Source: Luminiphilus sp. (GTDB lineage Bacteria; Pseudomonadota; Gammaproteobacteria; Pseudomonadales; Halieaceae). From it: DNA of 6,218 nt. Position numbers and translations under genes: made by a program. The DNA lies in the NCBI GenBank assembly GCA_022425845.1, contig JAKMEU010000354.1:1-6218 (forward strand). The letters run 5' to 3'. How positions within the stretch are numbered: position 1 is the first letter of the stretch; each line of letters starts with the position of its first letter. Below, in pieces: positions 1-6,218 of the stretch. Below the pieces are notes generated by a model. The model saw only the letters and a program-made list of their open reading frames with translations. It had not been told where the DNA came from and made no database searches.

Positions 1-301
1 CCGGTTTGCCGCAATCCCTGATCGCCACCACCAGCGGCGAACGGGTGCCCATGCCGCCATCCTTCAGCACACCGGGATTCTCGCTCAATTCCTTCAGATC
101 GACTCCGGCACAAAAAGCCTTGCCGGCCCCGGTCAGTACGATGGCATGCACGTCGTCGTTTTCCCGCAATGCCTCAAAGGTGGCGACCAGTGCCCGACTC
201 AGGGCGCGATTCAGGGCGTTGTAGGCCTCCGGGCGTGAAAGTGTGACCAGCGCCACGTTCTGGCGCATTTGTACCGAGATTGGCTGTTCTTGATCTGTCA
301 T
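1..301 (-). CDS. Enoyl-CoA hydratase/isomerase (crotonase family), N-terminal part, cut by left edge
   Basis: The minus strand is open from ATG 301-299 to the window edge, giving the first 100 residues of a protein that normally has about 250-270. The start MTDQEQPISVQ leads into a first beta strand and the VTLSRPEAYNALN segment (residues 19-31), which matches the usual 'LNRPxxxNAL' of crotonases. Next come an acidic linker END DV, the strand AIVLTGAGKAFCAG (53-66) and VDLKEL (67-72), the first oxyanion-hole region that binds the acyl-CoA thioester carbonyl. The fragment ends at DCGKP, just before the usual 'KPVIAAVNG', so the second oxyanion glycine and the catalytic acidic residues lie outside. 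Family members hydrate or isomerise enoyl-CoA thioesters in the cytoplasm. An AGGAG ribosome site (complement of 308-312) lies 6 bases ahead of the ATG. The gene is divergent from the TonB receptor. The family is secure; the exact reaction is not. Confidence 0.93.
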   Translation of the reverse strand, partial: MTDQEQPISVQMRQNVALVTLSRPEAYNALNRALSRALVATFEALRENDDVHAIVLTGAGKAFCAGVDLKELSENPGVLKDGGMGTRSPLVVAIRDCGKP

Positions 302-320
302 ATTTCGCTCCTTTTTCCGC

Positions 321-349
321 TTGAGACTGCGGCGCGGTCTGTATAGCAT
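321..349 (+). promoter_or_regulatory. Candidate sigma70-type promoter for the TonB-dependent receptor
   Basis: TTGAGA at 321-326 matches the -35 consensus at 5 of 6 bases. It is followed after 17 bases by TAGCAT at 344-349, which matches the -10 consensus at 4 of 6. Initiation would fall near 356, leaving a leader of about 55 bases before the receptor ATG at 411. The ribosome site is GAGG at 401-404, 6 bases from the start. The assignment rests on pattern and position only. No clear operator palindrome was seen in the region. Confidence 0.4.
340..348 (-). promoter_or_regulatory. Candidate extended -10 promoter for the crotonase gene
   Basis: On the minus strand, TGC (348-346) directly precedes TATACA (345-340), an extended -10 arrangement matching TATAAT at 4 of 6 bases. 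The matching -35 position (about 368-363, TTACTT) is poor, as is often accepted for extended -10 promoters. It overlaps the -10 of the plus-strand candidate, so the two genes may compete for RNA polymerase. This is a pattern-based suggestion. Confidence 0.3.
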
Positions 350-410
350 CTAGCCACCATAAAAGTAATAACCTGTTCCCAAACGATTCTAAAACCAATA
401 GAGGTGCCAC

Positions 411-2927
411 ATGCTGTTTTCAAAAAAACGCCTGCCGCTCGCCATGGCGGTAACTGCGGTAGTTGCTGCCGCCCCCGTATCTGCCCAGCAGTTGGAGGAA
501 GTCATCGTGACTGCCCAGAAGCGGGCCGAGAACCTGCAGGACGTTCCGATCTCCGTGAGCACCGTCAGCGGTGAAAAAATAGCGGACAACACCATCCTGA
601 ATTTTGCCGCGCTAGCTGATTTTGTACCCAGCCTCCACATCGCTGATGCGCCGGTGAACACCAACATCTACATGCGCGGCATCGGCTCCGGTAACAACCG
701 GGGCTTCGAGCAGTCCGTGGGCATGTACCTCGATGGCGTCTACCTGGGTCGAGGCCGTCAGTATCGCTCAGCGCTGATGGACATCGAGCGCGTGGAGGTG
801 CTGCGTGGCCCCCAGGGTACCCTGTTTGGTAAGAACACGGTTGCCGGCGCAATCAATATCACCAGTGCTTCACCGGTGCCCGGCGATGAAGCCCAGGGCG
901 AGATCAACGCTTCGATTGAAGAGAATGGCGGGCAGATTTACGAGGGCTATATCCAGGGCGGGACCGATACCTTCGCCGCCCGCGTGGCCTTGCGCTATCG
1001 GGAAACTGACGGCTATGTGTACAACGCCTATCTCGAGCAGGATGAGGGCGCACTGGATGAAACCGGCGGGCGCATTACGCTCGTTTGGGAGCCCAGCGAT
1101 ACCTTTTCTGCCAACATGAAATATACCAACATGCAGCGCGATCGAGACGGTGCTGCGAGTGCAACATGGAAGTATTTGAATCCTGCAGAACGCGCGGCAC
1201 AGGTGCCGAATCGCTCCGCTTTTGCAGATATTGCCTACACCATGATGGACGTCTTTTTCCCAGACTTTCCCGGTATTGCCGGGCAGGAATTCACGACTTA
1301 TAAAGACAACAACTGCGGCACAGACAAGTCCTGCTCCTCAGCGGGCATCGGTAAAAAGCCTGAAAACAGTGACGATGAAATCCAGAACTTCTCGCTGAAC
1401 ATGAACTGGGAGGTGGGTAACGGCACCTTGACCTCGGTCACCGGCTGGGCCGGCTACAAGTACTTCGACGACGTGGATGTGGACTGGCTGCCCCTGCAGT
1501 TCATCGACCGGTCAGACATCCATGATTTTGAACAGTTTAGCCAGGAATTCCGCTGGGCCTCTGAGATTGGTGATCGTTTCACCTACACCGTAGGGGCCTA
1601 CTACGACGAAAACGAGCTGGACATGCAGGGCCAGGTGGTGATCGATACCAACTTTGACGGCCTTTTTCCCCAGTTCGCACAGGGCGCTTTTGGCGCCCCC
1701 ATTCCCAACCTGCTGCCGCTGCTGACAGGTGGCGCCTACAGCTCCAACCAGATCAGCCGGAACCACAATTTCAATCAGGAAACGGAGTCATGGGCTTTGT
1801 TTGCCCAAGGCACCTTCGATATCACGGATAGACTTCGCCTGACGGCGGGTCTGCGCTACACGGAAGAGGAGAAGGATGCTCTTTCAAGCCAGCGCCTGGG
1901 CGACCTGAACTGCCCGGGCGCAGTGGATAGTGGCCTGGATGGCACTTGCGACACGGGATACAGCTACTTCCTCGATATTATTCAGGCCAGTAGCTTCAAC
2001 ACGTATAACAAGGAGTGGGTCGGTAACCGGAAGACCGATGACCTGTCCCCCTCGCTGAATTTGCAGTGGGATGTAGGTGACAGTTCCATGCTGTATGTCA
2101 GCTGGTCCCAGGGCTTCAAATCCGGCGGCTTCTCTGCGGCGGATGATGGTGAACCCGGAGACTTTAGCGTCGCACAGTTACCGCCCCCGGGAGGTTTTGT
2201 TTCAACCGTACCCAATGCGGACTTCGAGTTTGATGACGAGTCGGTCGACTCCATCGAAATCGGTGGCAAGCACGAGTTCCTTGATGGCGCCATGCGTCTT
2301 AACTGGGCGGCGTTTTACTCCGAGTATGACGATCTGCAGACGACGATCTTCAAGGGTGTAGGGTTCTCAGTGAAGAACGCAGCGTCGTCGGAAGTTCAGG
2401 GTTTTGAAGTGGACTGGCTGTTGCAGGTCACAGACTCGCTGCGTGTGGGTGTGAATGCGGCGTACCTTGACGCCACCTATGGTGATTTTCAGGATGGTCC
2501 CTGTAATGCCCTTCAGTTAGATCAAAATAGCTTATGTGGGACTCCAGCAGGAATCGCTCAGGGCTCAGCCAACGATCTGACTGGGGTGAATACACTCTAT
2601 GCCTCAGATTGGAGCGGTAACGCGTTTGTCGATTTCCGCACGCAGTTGGGCAGCATGGAATTGTTCGCAGGTGTCGATTTGAACTACCGCAGCGAATTCC
2701 AGTCGGCTGGCGATAACGATGAAAATGACCTCATTCCAGAATATACCAAGGTCAACGCCCGGATTGGTTTGGGTGGCGAAAGATGGGAAATCATGGCCTA
2801 CGGTCGTAACATCTTTGATGAAGCGGCGCTGCAGCAGAGCTTCGATACCCCTGTACTGGCAGGCAGCCACACTTACTATATGGATGAAGGGGCTGTGTTT
2901 GGTGTGCGAGGAACGCTGCGTTTCTGA
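411..2927 (+). CDS. TonB-dependent outer-membrane receptor
   Basis: An 838-residue ligand-gated outer-membrane channel, energised by TonB-ExbB-ExbD, that imports scarce substrates into the periplasm. Residues 1-25 form a signal peptide (KKR, hydrophobic core, cleavage probably after VSA-25). A TonB-box-like EEVIVTA lies at 29-35. The plug follows at about 40-150 and contains VPISV (45-49), MRGIG, a YLDGVYLGR stretch and the hallmark RVEVLRGPQGTLFGKN starting at 127. The remainder alternates aromatic-rich strands with long acidic loops and ends in GVRGTLRF with terminal Phe, the signal used for barrel insertion by BAM. Length and architecture are intact. Six cysteines fall in three close pairs (302/308, 501/513, 698/709), probably in external loops. 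The start is supported by GAGG at 401-404. The substrate is unknown; a flanking crotonase and acyl-CoA ligase point to a carboxylic acid or lipid rather than iron, by inference. A strong terminator follows. Confidence 0.96.
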   Translation: MLFSKKRLPLAMAVTAVVAAAPVSAQQLEEVIVTAQKRAENLQDVPISVSTVSGEKIADNTILNFAALADFVPSLHIADAPVNTNIYMRGIGSGNNRGFEQSVGMYLDGVYLGRGRQYRSALMDIERVEVLRGPQGTLFGKNTVAGAINITSASPVPGDEAQGEINASIEENGGQIYEGYIQGGTDTFAARVALRYRETDGYVYNAYLEQDEGALDETGGRITLVWEPSDTFSANMKYTNMQRDRDGAASATWKYLNPAERAAQVPNRSAFADIAYTMMDVFFPDFPGIAGQEFTTYKDNNCGTDKSCSSAGIGKKPENSDDEIQNFSLNMNWEVGNGTLTSVTGWAGYKYFDDVDVDWLPLQFIDRSDIHDFEQFSQEFRWASEIGDRFTYTVGAYYDENELDMQGQVVIDTNFDGLFPQFAQGAFGAPIPNLLPLLTGGAYSSNQISRNHNFNQETESWALFAQGTFDITDRLRLTAGLRYTEEEKDALSSQRLGDLNCPGAVDSGLDGTCDTGYSYFLDIIQASSFNTYNKEWVGNRKTDDLSPSLNLQWDVGDSSMLYVSWSQGFKSGGFSAADDGEPGDFSVAQLPPPGGFVSTVPNADFEFDDESVDSIEIGGKHEFLDGAMRLNWAAFYSEYDDLQTTIFKGVGFSVKNAASSEVQGFEVDWLLQVTDSLRVGVNAAYLDATYGDFQDGPCNALQLDQNSLCGTPAGIAQGSANDLTGVNTLYASDWSGNAFVDFRTQLGSMELFAGVDLNYRSEFQSAGDNDENDLIPEYTKVNARIGLGGERWEIMAYGRNIFDEAALQQSFDTPVLAGSHTYYMDEGAVFGVRGTLRF

Positions 2928-2942
2928 GGCCGTAAAAAACAG

Positions 2943-2972
2943 AAAGCCCGCCAATTTGGCGGGCTTTTTTTT
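2943..2972 (+). terminator. Intrinsic terminator of the receptor gene, probably bidirectional
   Basis: A perfect 10-bp stem, AAAGCCCGCC (2943-2952) with GGCGGGCTTT (2958-2967), encloses the loop AATTT, and a run of eight T spans 2965-2972. It starts 15 bases after the receptor stop. Read on the minus strand, the same hairpin is followed by CTG and then a T6 run (complement of 2934-2939), so it can also end transcripts of the convergent acyl-CoA synthetase, whose stop lies about 30 bases away. Confidence 0.93.
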
Positions 2973-3001
2973 GGCCTGACATCAGGGGTTTGAAAAGGCG
3001 G

Positions 3002-4474
3002 TCATCCCCCGCGCTCGTCCCTGAGTAGGCTGCGCCGTATTTTGCCCGCCTCGTTGCGGGGCAGGGCGGTGACAATTTCCAGTGTTCTGGGCACCTTGTA
3101 TTGTAGAAGCTGCTCCCGGCATCGATCGAGCAGGTGGTCGATCAGGGCGGGCCCATTGTCGTCGTCGGCCTCCACCACCGCGTGCACCCTTCGTCCCAGG
3201 TCGTCATCTTTGAGACCGATAACCGCCACATCCCGGACCCGATGATCCTGGCTGAGTACCGCTTCGACTTCGGCCGGAAAGACATTGGCACCCCCGGATA
3301 TGATCAGGTCTGTGCGCCGATCCGCAAGATAGAGGTAACCTTCCTCATCCAACCAGCCTAGATCCCCCACACTGGTAAATCCTTCCCGAAGGCTCTCCAA
3401 CGGAGCGGATCCACGGTACTCACAGGGAGGCGCTGCACCGGCAATGCGGGTGAAGATTTCACCCACCTCTCCGGGGGGGAGCGGATTTCGATCTTCATCG
3501 AGGAAGATTAAATCGGTGCCCACTCCCCGGCCCACGCTGCCCCGATGGGACAGCCACTCATTGCCGTCAATGATCGTGAGCCCGTTGGCCTCCGTTGCCG
3601 CCCAAAGCTCCAGTATCTTTTCGCCGCCCAACTTCTGTATGAAGCCCTCTTTGGCCCAGGCGGGGCAGGGGGCGGCGAGATGCCAAACCACGCGTACCGA
3701 GTCCAGGTTCGCGTTCTGCCAGCCCGGTTCCCGCAGCATGCGCTGCATCATGGTCGGTACGAGGTTCAGAACCGTCGGTCGGTGTGTTTCGATGAGCTCA
3801 AGGCACTGGCGGGCGTTGAAGCGTTCATTCAGCAGAATCCGCCCCCCCCTGAGCAGCATATTGATGGAAAACCAGAAAGGCCCGTTATGGTAAAGCGGGC
3901 CGGGAGAGTATTTGAGATCTCCGGGCTCAAAGCGCATCAGCTGGGGTATGACGGGGTTTTCCGGATCGAACAGGGCGTCCCCTGTGGTAATGATGAGCTT
4001 GGGACGCCCGGTTGAGCCTCCGGAGGCCAGTGCCTTGATGGGGTTGCTGACCTTTGGGGGCTGGTGGCTCTCAGGGGGCAAGGCAGCTGAAACGCCATCC
4101 GGATTTAAGGTGGCTCGCTCATGGTCGTTCCGTGAAATGATGACCTTGGGCGCTGCAAGGTCCAGCAGGGCACTTAATTCGCTGCTGGGTAGCCGGTAGC
4201 TTACAGGCATGGGCGTGCCCCCGGCTTTGAGGATAGCTACCGCCGCCATGAGAAAGGCATTCTCAGTGGGCAAATGAATTGGCACCAGGTCGCCCTGCAC
4301 GACACCCTGATCTACCAGTTCATGGGCGAGGTGATCTGAAGCGCAGCGAAGTTGGCTTCGGGTGAGTGTATTACACTCACCCGATTGCATGGCTGTGGTC
4401 AGTACCAACTCATCAGGGTGCTGATCCGCCAACTGATCCAGAATGGCCCCCAGGGTCAGCATCTGTGTTGTCAT
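3002..4474 (-). CDS. AMP-forming acyl-CoA synthetase (acid--CoA ligase), variant P-loop
   Basis: A 490-residue cytoplasmic member of the ANL (acyl/aryl-CoA synthetase, NRPS adenylation, luciferase) superfamily, which converts a carboxylate, ATP and CoA to acyl-CoA, AMP and PPi through an acyl-adenylate. All core motifs are in order: LKAGGTPMPV (82-91), phosphate loop ASGGSTGRPK (150-159), ELWAATEANG (289-298, adenine-binding region), SVGDLGWLDEEGYL (368-381, ribose-binding Asp371), DRRTDLIISGGANVFPAEVE (385-404, domain hinge) and the C-terminal catalytic lysine in NEAGKIRR (Lys478). The loop reads SGGSTGRPK instead of the common TSGTTGxPK. From memory this variant occurs in a subgroup that includes enzymes annotated as bile-acid/steroid CoA ligases, so a bulky acid is plausible but unproven. 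Start ATG 4474 has GGAGG (complement of 4479-4483) 4 bases ahead. The gene is convergent with the receptor and divergent from the hydrolase. It contains a G8 run in the coding strand at 3842-3849. Confidence 0.94.
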   Translation of the reverse strand: MTTQMLTLGAILDQLADQHPDELVLTTAMQSGECNTLTRSQLRCASDHLAHELVDQGVVQGDLVPIHLPTENAFLMAAVAILKAGGTPMPVSYRLPSSELSALLDLAAPKVIISRNDHERATLNPDGVSAALPPESHQPPKVSNPIKALASGGSTGRPKLIITTGDALFDPENPVIPQLMRFEPGDLKYSPGPLYHNGPFWFSINMLLRGGRILLNERFNARQCLELIETHRPTVLNLVPTMMQRMLREPGWQNANLDSVRVVWHLAAPCPAWAKEGFIQKLGGEKILELWAATEANGLTIIDGNEWLSHRGSVGRGVGTDLIFLDEDRNPLPPGEVGEIFTRIAGAAPPCEYRGSAPLESLREGFTSVGDLGWLDEEGYLYLADRRTDLIISGGANVFPAEVEAVLSQDHRVRDVAVIGLKDDDLGRRVHAVVEADDDNGPALIDHLLDRCREQLLQYKVPRTLEIVTALPRNEAGKIRRSLLRDERGG

Positions 4475-4669
4475 GGTGCCTCCGAAGTCTTGTTTTCAAA
4501 CGGGGTAATGGTTGTCCTATTGCTTTTCGTGCCGGTGCTAGCGAGCGTGGCGGATCGACTCAGGTTGAGCCATCGGCGTATCTGACCTGTTTTTAAATAG
4601 CGCAACATTGTATCGTCCCCGACGACATTCGGGGCTCTCCCCGCACTCGTAATTTAATCCGCTGGAGTC
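4475..4669. other. Divergent intergenic region, no gene seen
   Basis: These 195 bases separate the acyl-CoA synthetase and hydrolase starts. An AT-rich patch at 4590-4599 (TTTTTAAATA) is the likeliest core-promoter area for one or both genes, but no -35/-10 pair with good spacing could be assigned. Near the hydrolase start, CCCCG (4617-4621) can pair with CGGGG (4630-4634), and the same GGGG (4631-4634) can instead pair with CCCC (4639-4642), giving two mutually exclusive short hairpins in the leader. No convincing open reading frame or RNA gene was found. Confidence 0.5.
4663..4667 (+). promoter_or_regulatory. Ribosome binding site that favours the TTG start of the hydrolase
   Basis: TGGAG at 4663-4667 is the only Shine-Dalgarno-like run ahead of the hydrolase. 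It sits just 2 bases from ATG 4670, which is too close, but 8 bases from the in-frame TTG 4676, which is near ideal. Starting at TTG gives the N-terminus M-DPLSQ, matching the usual start of this family. Confidence 0.6.
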
Positions 4670-4675
4670 ATGATT

Positions 4676-5683
4676 TTGGATCCCTTGAGTCAAGCTGCGA
4701 TCGGTGCCGCAGTGCCCCAGAGCACCATGAAGCCTGCCCAGATGGTTCGCCTGACCTTGGTGGGCGCCCTTGCGGGAATGGCGCCCGATCTGGATGTATT
4801 CATTCGTTCGGATACCGACCCGCTGCTGTTTCTTGAATATCATCGGCAATTTACCCATGCCCTTATCTTTATCCCAGTGGGTTCACTGCTGTGTGCCGCA
4901 GTCTTTGCCAAAACCCTTGCTCGGGGTATTCCGTTCCTGACGGTGTGGCTGGCGGCGTTTCTGGGGTATGCCACCCACGGTTTGCTGGATGCCTGCACCA
5001 CCTATGGCACGTTACTTCTATGGCCGTTCTCGGATGCGCGGATCGCCTGGAATAATATTGCCGTCATCGATCCGTTGTTCACTCTGCCGCTGTTGGCAGG
5101 GATTCTTTGGGGGTTGATCCGGCGCAATGTCTGGGCGGCCCGCGCAGGGTTACTGTGGGCGCTGTGTTACCTCGGACTGGGGCTCATTCAGCACGACCGC
5201 GCCGCAGCCGTGGGGGAGGCCCTGGCCCGTGACCGGGAGCATGGCGGCGTATCTGTTTCGGCCAAACCGACACTGGGTAATATTCTGCTTTGGAAAGTGA
5301 TTTACCGGTATGACGGTCGATTCTGGGTAGACGCAGTGCGCGTGGGTCGCGATATCCGTGTTTACCCAGGCGGCTCAGTTGCGGAGTTTGATCCCGTGAA
5401 GCACTTGACCTGGCTGGATAGCCGCTCGCAACAGGGGCGGGACCTGGAGCGCTTCCGTTGGTTTTCCAGCGATTATCTGGCCATGGATACCGACAACCCC
5501 CTGATGGTTGTTGATATGCGCTATAGCCTGCTGCCCAACGAGATAAAAGGGTTGTGGGGGATCGAGTTTGACCCCAAAGCAGACGACGGGTCGCATGTGC
5601 GCTATCGCGCCCAGCGCAGTGCAGACGCCGAGCGAGCAGGTCGCCTGTGGGCTATGCTCAAGGGGGCAGAGCCCCCCGGGTGA
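4676..5683 (+). CDS. Membrane-bound metal-dependent hydrolase, YdjM/DUF457-type
   Basis: A 335-residue inner-membrane protein when read from TTG 4676 (337 from ATG 4670). The N-terminus DPLSQAAIGAAVPQS is the family signature start. Candidate metal ligands are in the right order: APDLD (Asp38, Asp40), HRQFTH (His56, His61) and ATHGLLD (His101, Asp105), followed by TYGTLLLWPF and NNIAVIDPLFT. Hydrophobic segments lie at about 25-36 (short), 60-78, 86-104, 130-148 and 155-171, consistent with a multi-pass core. From about residue 190 the protein becomes a soluble tail of roughly 145 residues ending in a charged helix (RSADAERAGRLWAMLKGAE), which is longer than the short family members. The E. 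coli relative YdjM is SOS-controlled; no good LexA box was found here. The biochemical substrate of the family is poorly known. The gene is divergent from the acyl-CoA synthetase and stops 33 bases from the convergent sat end. Confidence 0.85.
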   Translation: MDPLSQAAIGAAVPQSTMKPAQMVRLTLVGALAGMAPDLDVFIRSDTDPLLFLEYHRQFTHALIFIPVGSLLCAAVFAKTLARGIPFLTVWLAAFLGYATHGLLDACTTYGTLLLWPFSDARIAWNNIAVIDPLFTLPLLAGILWGLIRRNVWAARAGLLWALCYLGLGLIQHDRAAAVGEALARDREHGGVSVSAKPTLGNILLWKVIYRYDGRFWVDAVRVGRDIRVYPGGSVAEFDPVKHLTWLDSRSQQGRDLERFRWFSSDYLAMDTDNPLMVVDMRYSLLPNEIKGLWGIEFDPKADDGSHVRYRAQRSADAERAGRLWAMLKGAEPPG

Positions 5684-5716
5684 TTATTGGGCTTTCGTGA
5701 GTGCTTCGATTCGGCT

Positions 5717-6218
5717 TCAGCCGTTCTCGGACTGGTAGTAAGCCATCAGGATCTCCGCCACCTCCGGCCGGGAGAATTCAGGTGGCGGTGCAATACCCTC
5801 ACTCAGCAGCTCACGGACTTTGGTCCCCGACAACAGGACGAAGTCGTCTTTCTCATGATCGAGTGCTTCCCGCATCATGACGACTTTGCCCAGCTTCTTT
5901 GACCAAGCGGTGTGATCGGCACTGAAGATTTCGATCTCCAGAGCACCCTCAGGGACATCGTCGGTGAAAATGGTTTGGGCATCGAAGGGGCCGTAGTAAT
6001 CACCAACCCCCGCATGGTCGCGTCCGACAATGAGGTGGGTAGCCCCCATGTTCTGTCGAAAAACCGCATGCAGAACAGCCTCTCGGGGGCCCGCGTAGAG
6101 CATGTCAAAGCCGTAACCGCTGACCATCACGGAGTTGGGTGGGAAGTAGACGTCTACCATCTTACGGATGCAGGCATCCCGCACATCTGCGGGTATATCC
6201 CCCGCCTTCAGCTTGCCC
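5717..6218 (-). CDS. sat: Sulfate adenylyltransferase (ATP sulfurylase), C-terminal part, cut by right edge
   Basis: The minus strand is open from the right edge to TGA at 5719-5717, giving the last 166 residues of a protein of usually about 390-400. Fragment residues 1-12 read GKLKAGDIPADV, which is internal Sat sequence, so the apparent GTG at 6184 is not the start. Diagnostic segments are FRQNMGATHLIVGRDHAGVG (53-72), with the GRDHAG motif (65-70) of the nucleotide-binding site, then DYYGPFDAQ, SGTKVRELL (130-138) and PPPEFSRPEV. The HRGHE-type motif lies outside the window. The enzyme makes adenosine-5'-phosphosulfate and PPi from sulfate and ATP, or runs in reverse in sulfur oxidisers. 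It is the homomeric Sat type, not the CysD/CysN type, and it ends without a fused APS kinase domain. It is convergent with the hydrolase; only a weak 4-bp hairpin (5712-5723) lies near the junction. Confidence 0.95.
   Translation of the reverse strand, partial: GKLKAGDIPADVRDACIRKMVDVYFPPNSVMVSGYGFDMLYAGPREAVLHAVFRQNMGATHLIVGRDHAGVGDYYGPFDAQTIFTDDVPEGALEIEIFSADHTAWSKKLGKVVMMREALDHEKDDFVLLSGTKVRELLSEGIAPPPEFSRPEVAEILMAYYQSENG

Noticed and set aside
6..410. Short frames on both strands over the left crotonase and the divergent gap
   Set aside because: The crotonase frame has clear family sequence over the same bases, and the others show no recognisable features or credible ribosome sites.
3444..4015. 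Two overlapping plus-strand open frames of about 150 codons opposite the acyl-CoA synthetase
   Set aside because: They lie wholly antisense to a gene with complete family motifs, show no recognisable domain and have low-complexity Arg/Ser-rich composition expected from a GC-rich complement.
4561..4589. Inverted repeat CAGGT...ACCTG as an operator
   Set aside because: The arms are only 5 bp with a 19-base gap, which is expected by chance in a window of this size.
4587..4602. Possible LexA (SOS) box ahead of the YdjM-type hydrolase
   Set aside because: CTGT followed by an AT-rich 8-base core is present, but the second half reads AGCG instead of ACAG, so the palindrome is broken. I do not call SOS control.
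4538..4858. Minus-strand open frame of 106 codons across the hydrolase start
   Set aside because: It overlaps the signature N-terminus of the hydrolase, has no recognisable domain, and its length is unremarkable for this base composition.
5662..5676. GGGGGC-AGA-GCCCCC hairpin at the end of the hydrolase as a terminator
   Set aside because: The stem lies inside the coding sequence and is not followed by a T run (GGGTGATTATT follows), so it does not have the form of an intrinsic terminator.
6182..6184. GTG as the start of the right-hand gene
   Set aside because: The same frame stays open to the window edge and encodes GKLKAGDIPAD, which is internal ATP sulfurylase sequence; the gene is cut by the edge.

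Overview
The window looks like chromosomal DNA of a marine-type gammaproteobacterium. The supporting signs are moderately high GC by eye, a TonB-dependent receptor with the plug start typical of oligotrophic Proteobacteria (VIVTAQKR...LQDVPISV), and CoA-dependent acid catabolism genes beside it. Placement near the OM60/NOR5 (Halieaceae) group is a guess from gene style; nothing in the window proves it.

Layout from left to right: (1) the N-terminal 100 codons of an enoyl-CoA hydratase/isomerase (crotonase) on the minus strand, running off the left edge; (2) a 109-base divergent intergenic region with back-to-back promoter candidates; (3) a complete 838-residue TonB-dependent outer-membrane receptor on the plus strand; (4) a strong hairpin terminator that probably works in both directions; (5) a convergent, complete 490-residue AMP-forming acyl-CoA synthetase on the minus strand; (6) a 195-base divergent gap with no gene; (7) a plus-strand YdjM-type membrane-bound metal-dependent hydrolase that probably starts at TTG 4676; (8) the C-terminal 166 codons of ATP sulfurylase (sat) on the minus strand, running off the right edge.

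The first three protein genes suggest a common theme. The receptor would import a scarce, probably hydrophobic or bulky substrate across the outer membrane, the synthetase would activate a carboxylic acid as its CoA thioester, and the crotonase would carry out a hydration or isomerisation step of beta-oxidation-like degradation. The substrate is not readable from sequence; a sterol, bile-acid, terpenoid or fatty acid is an inference from gene company and from the synthetase's unusual ATP-binding loop. The hydrolase and sat appear unrelated to this theme.

I found no RNA gene, mobile element, CRISPR array or long repeat, and no clear sign of a new system. The observations worth following are small: the receptor/CoA-ligase pairing, the variant P-loop, paired cysteines in receptor loops, overlapping divergent promoters, a G8 tract inside the ligase, and the start choice of the hydrolase.
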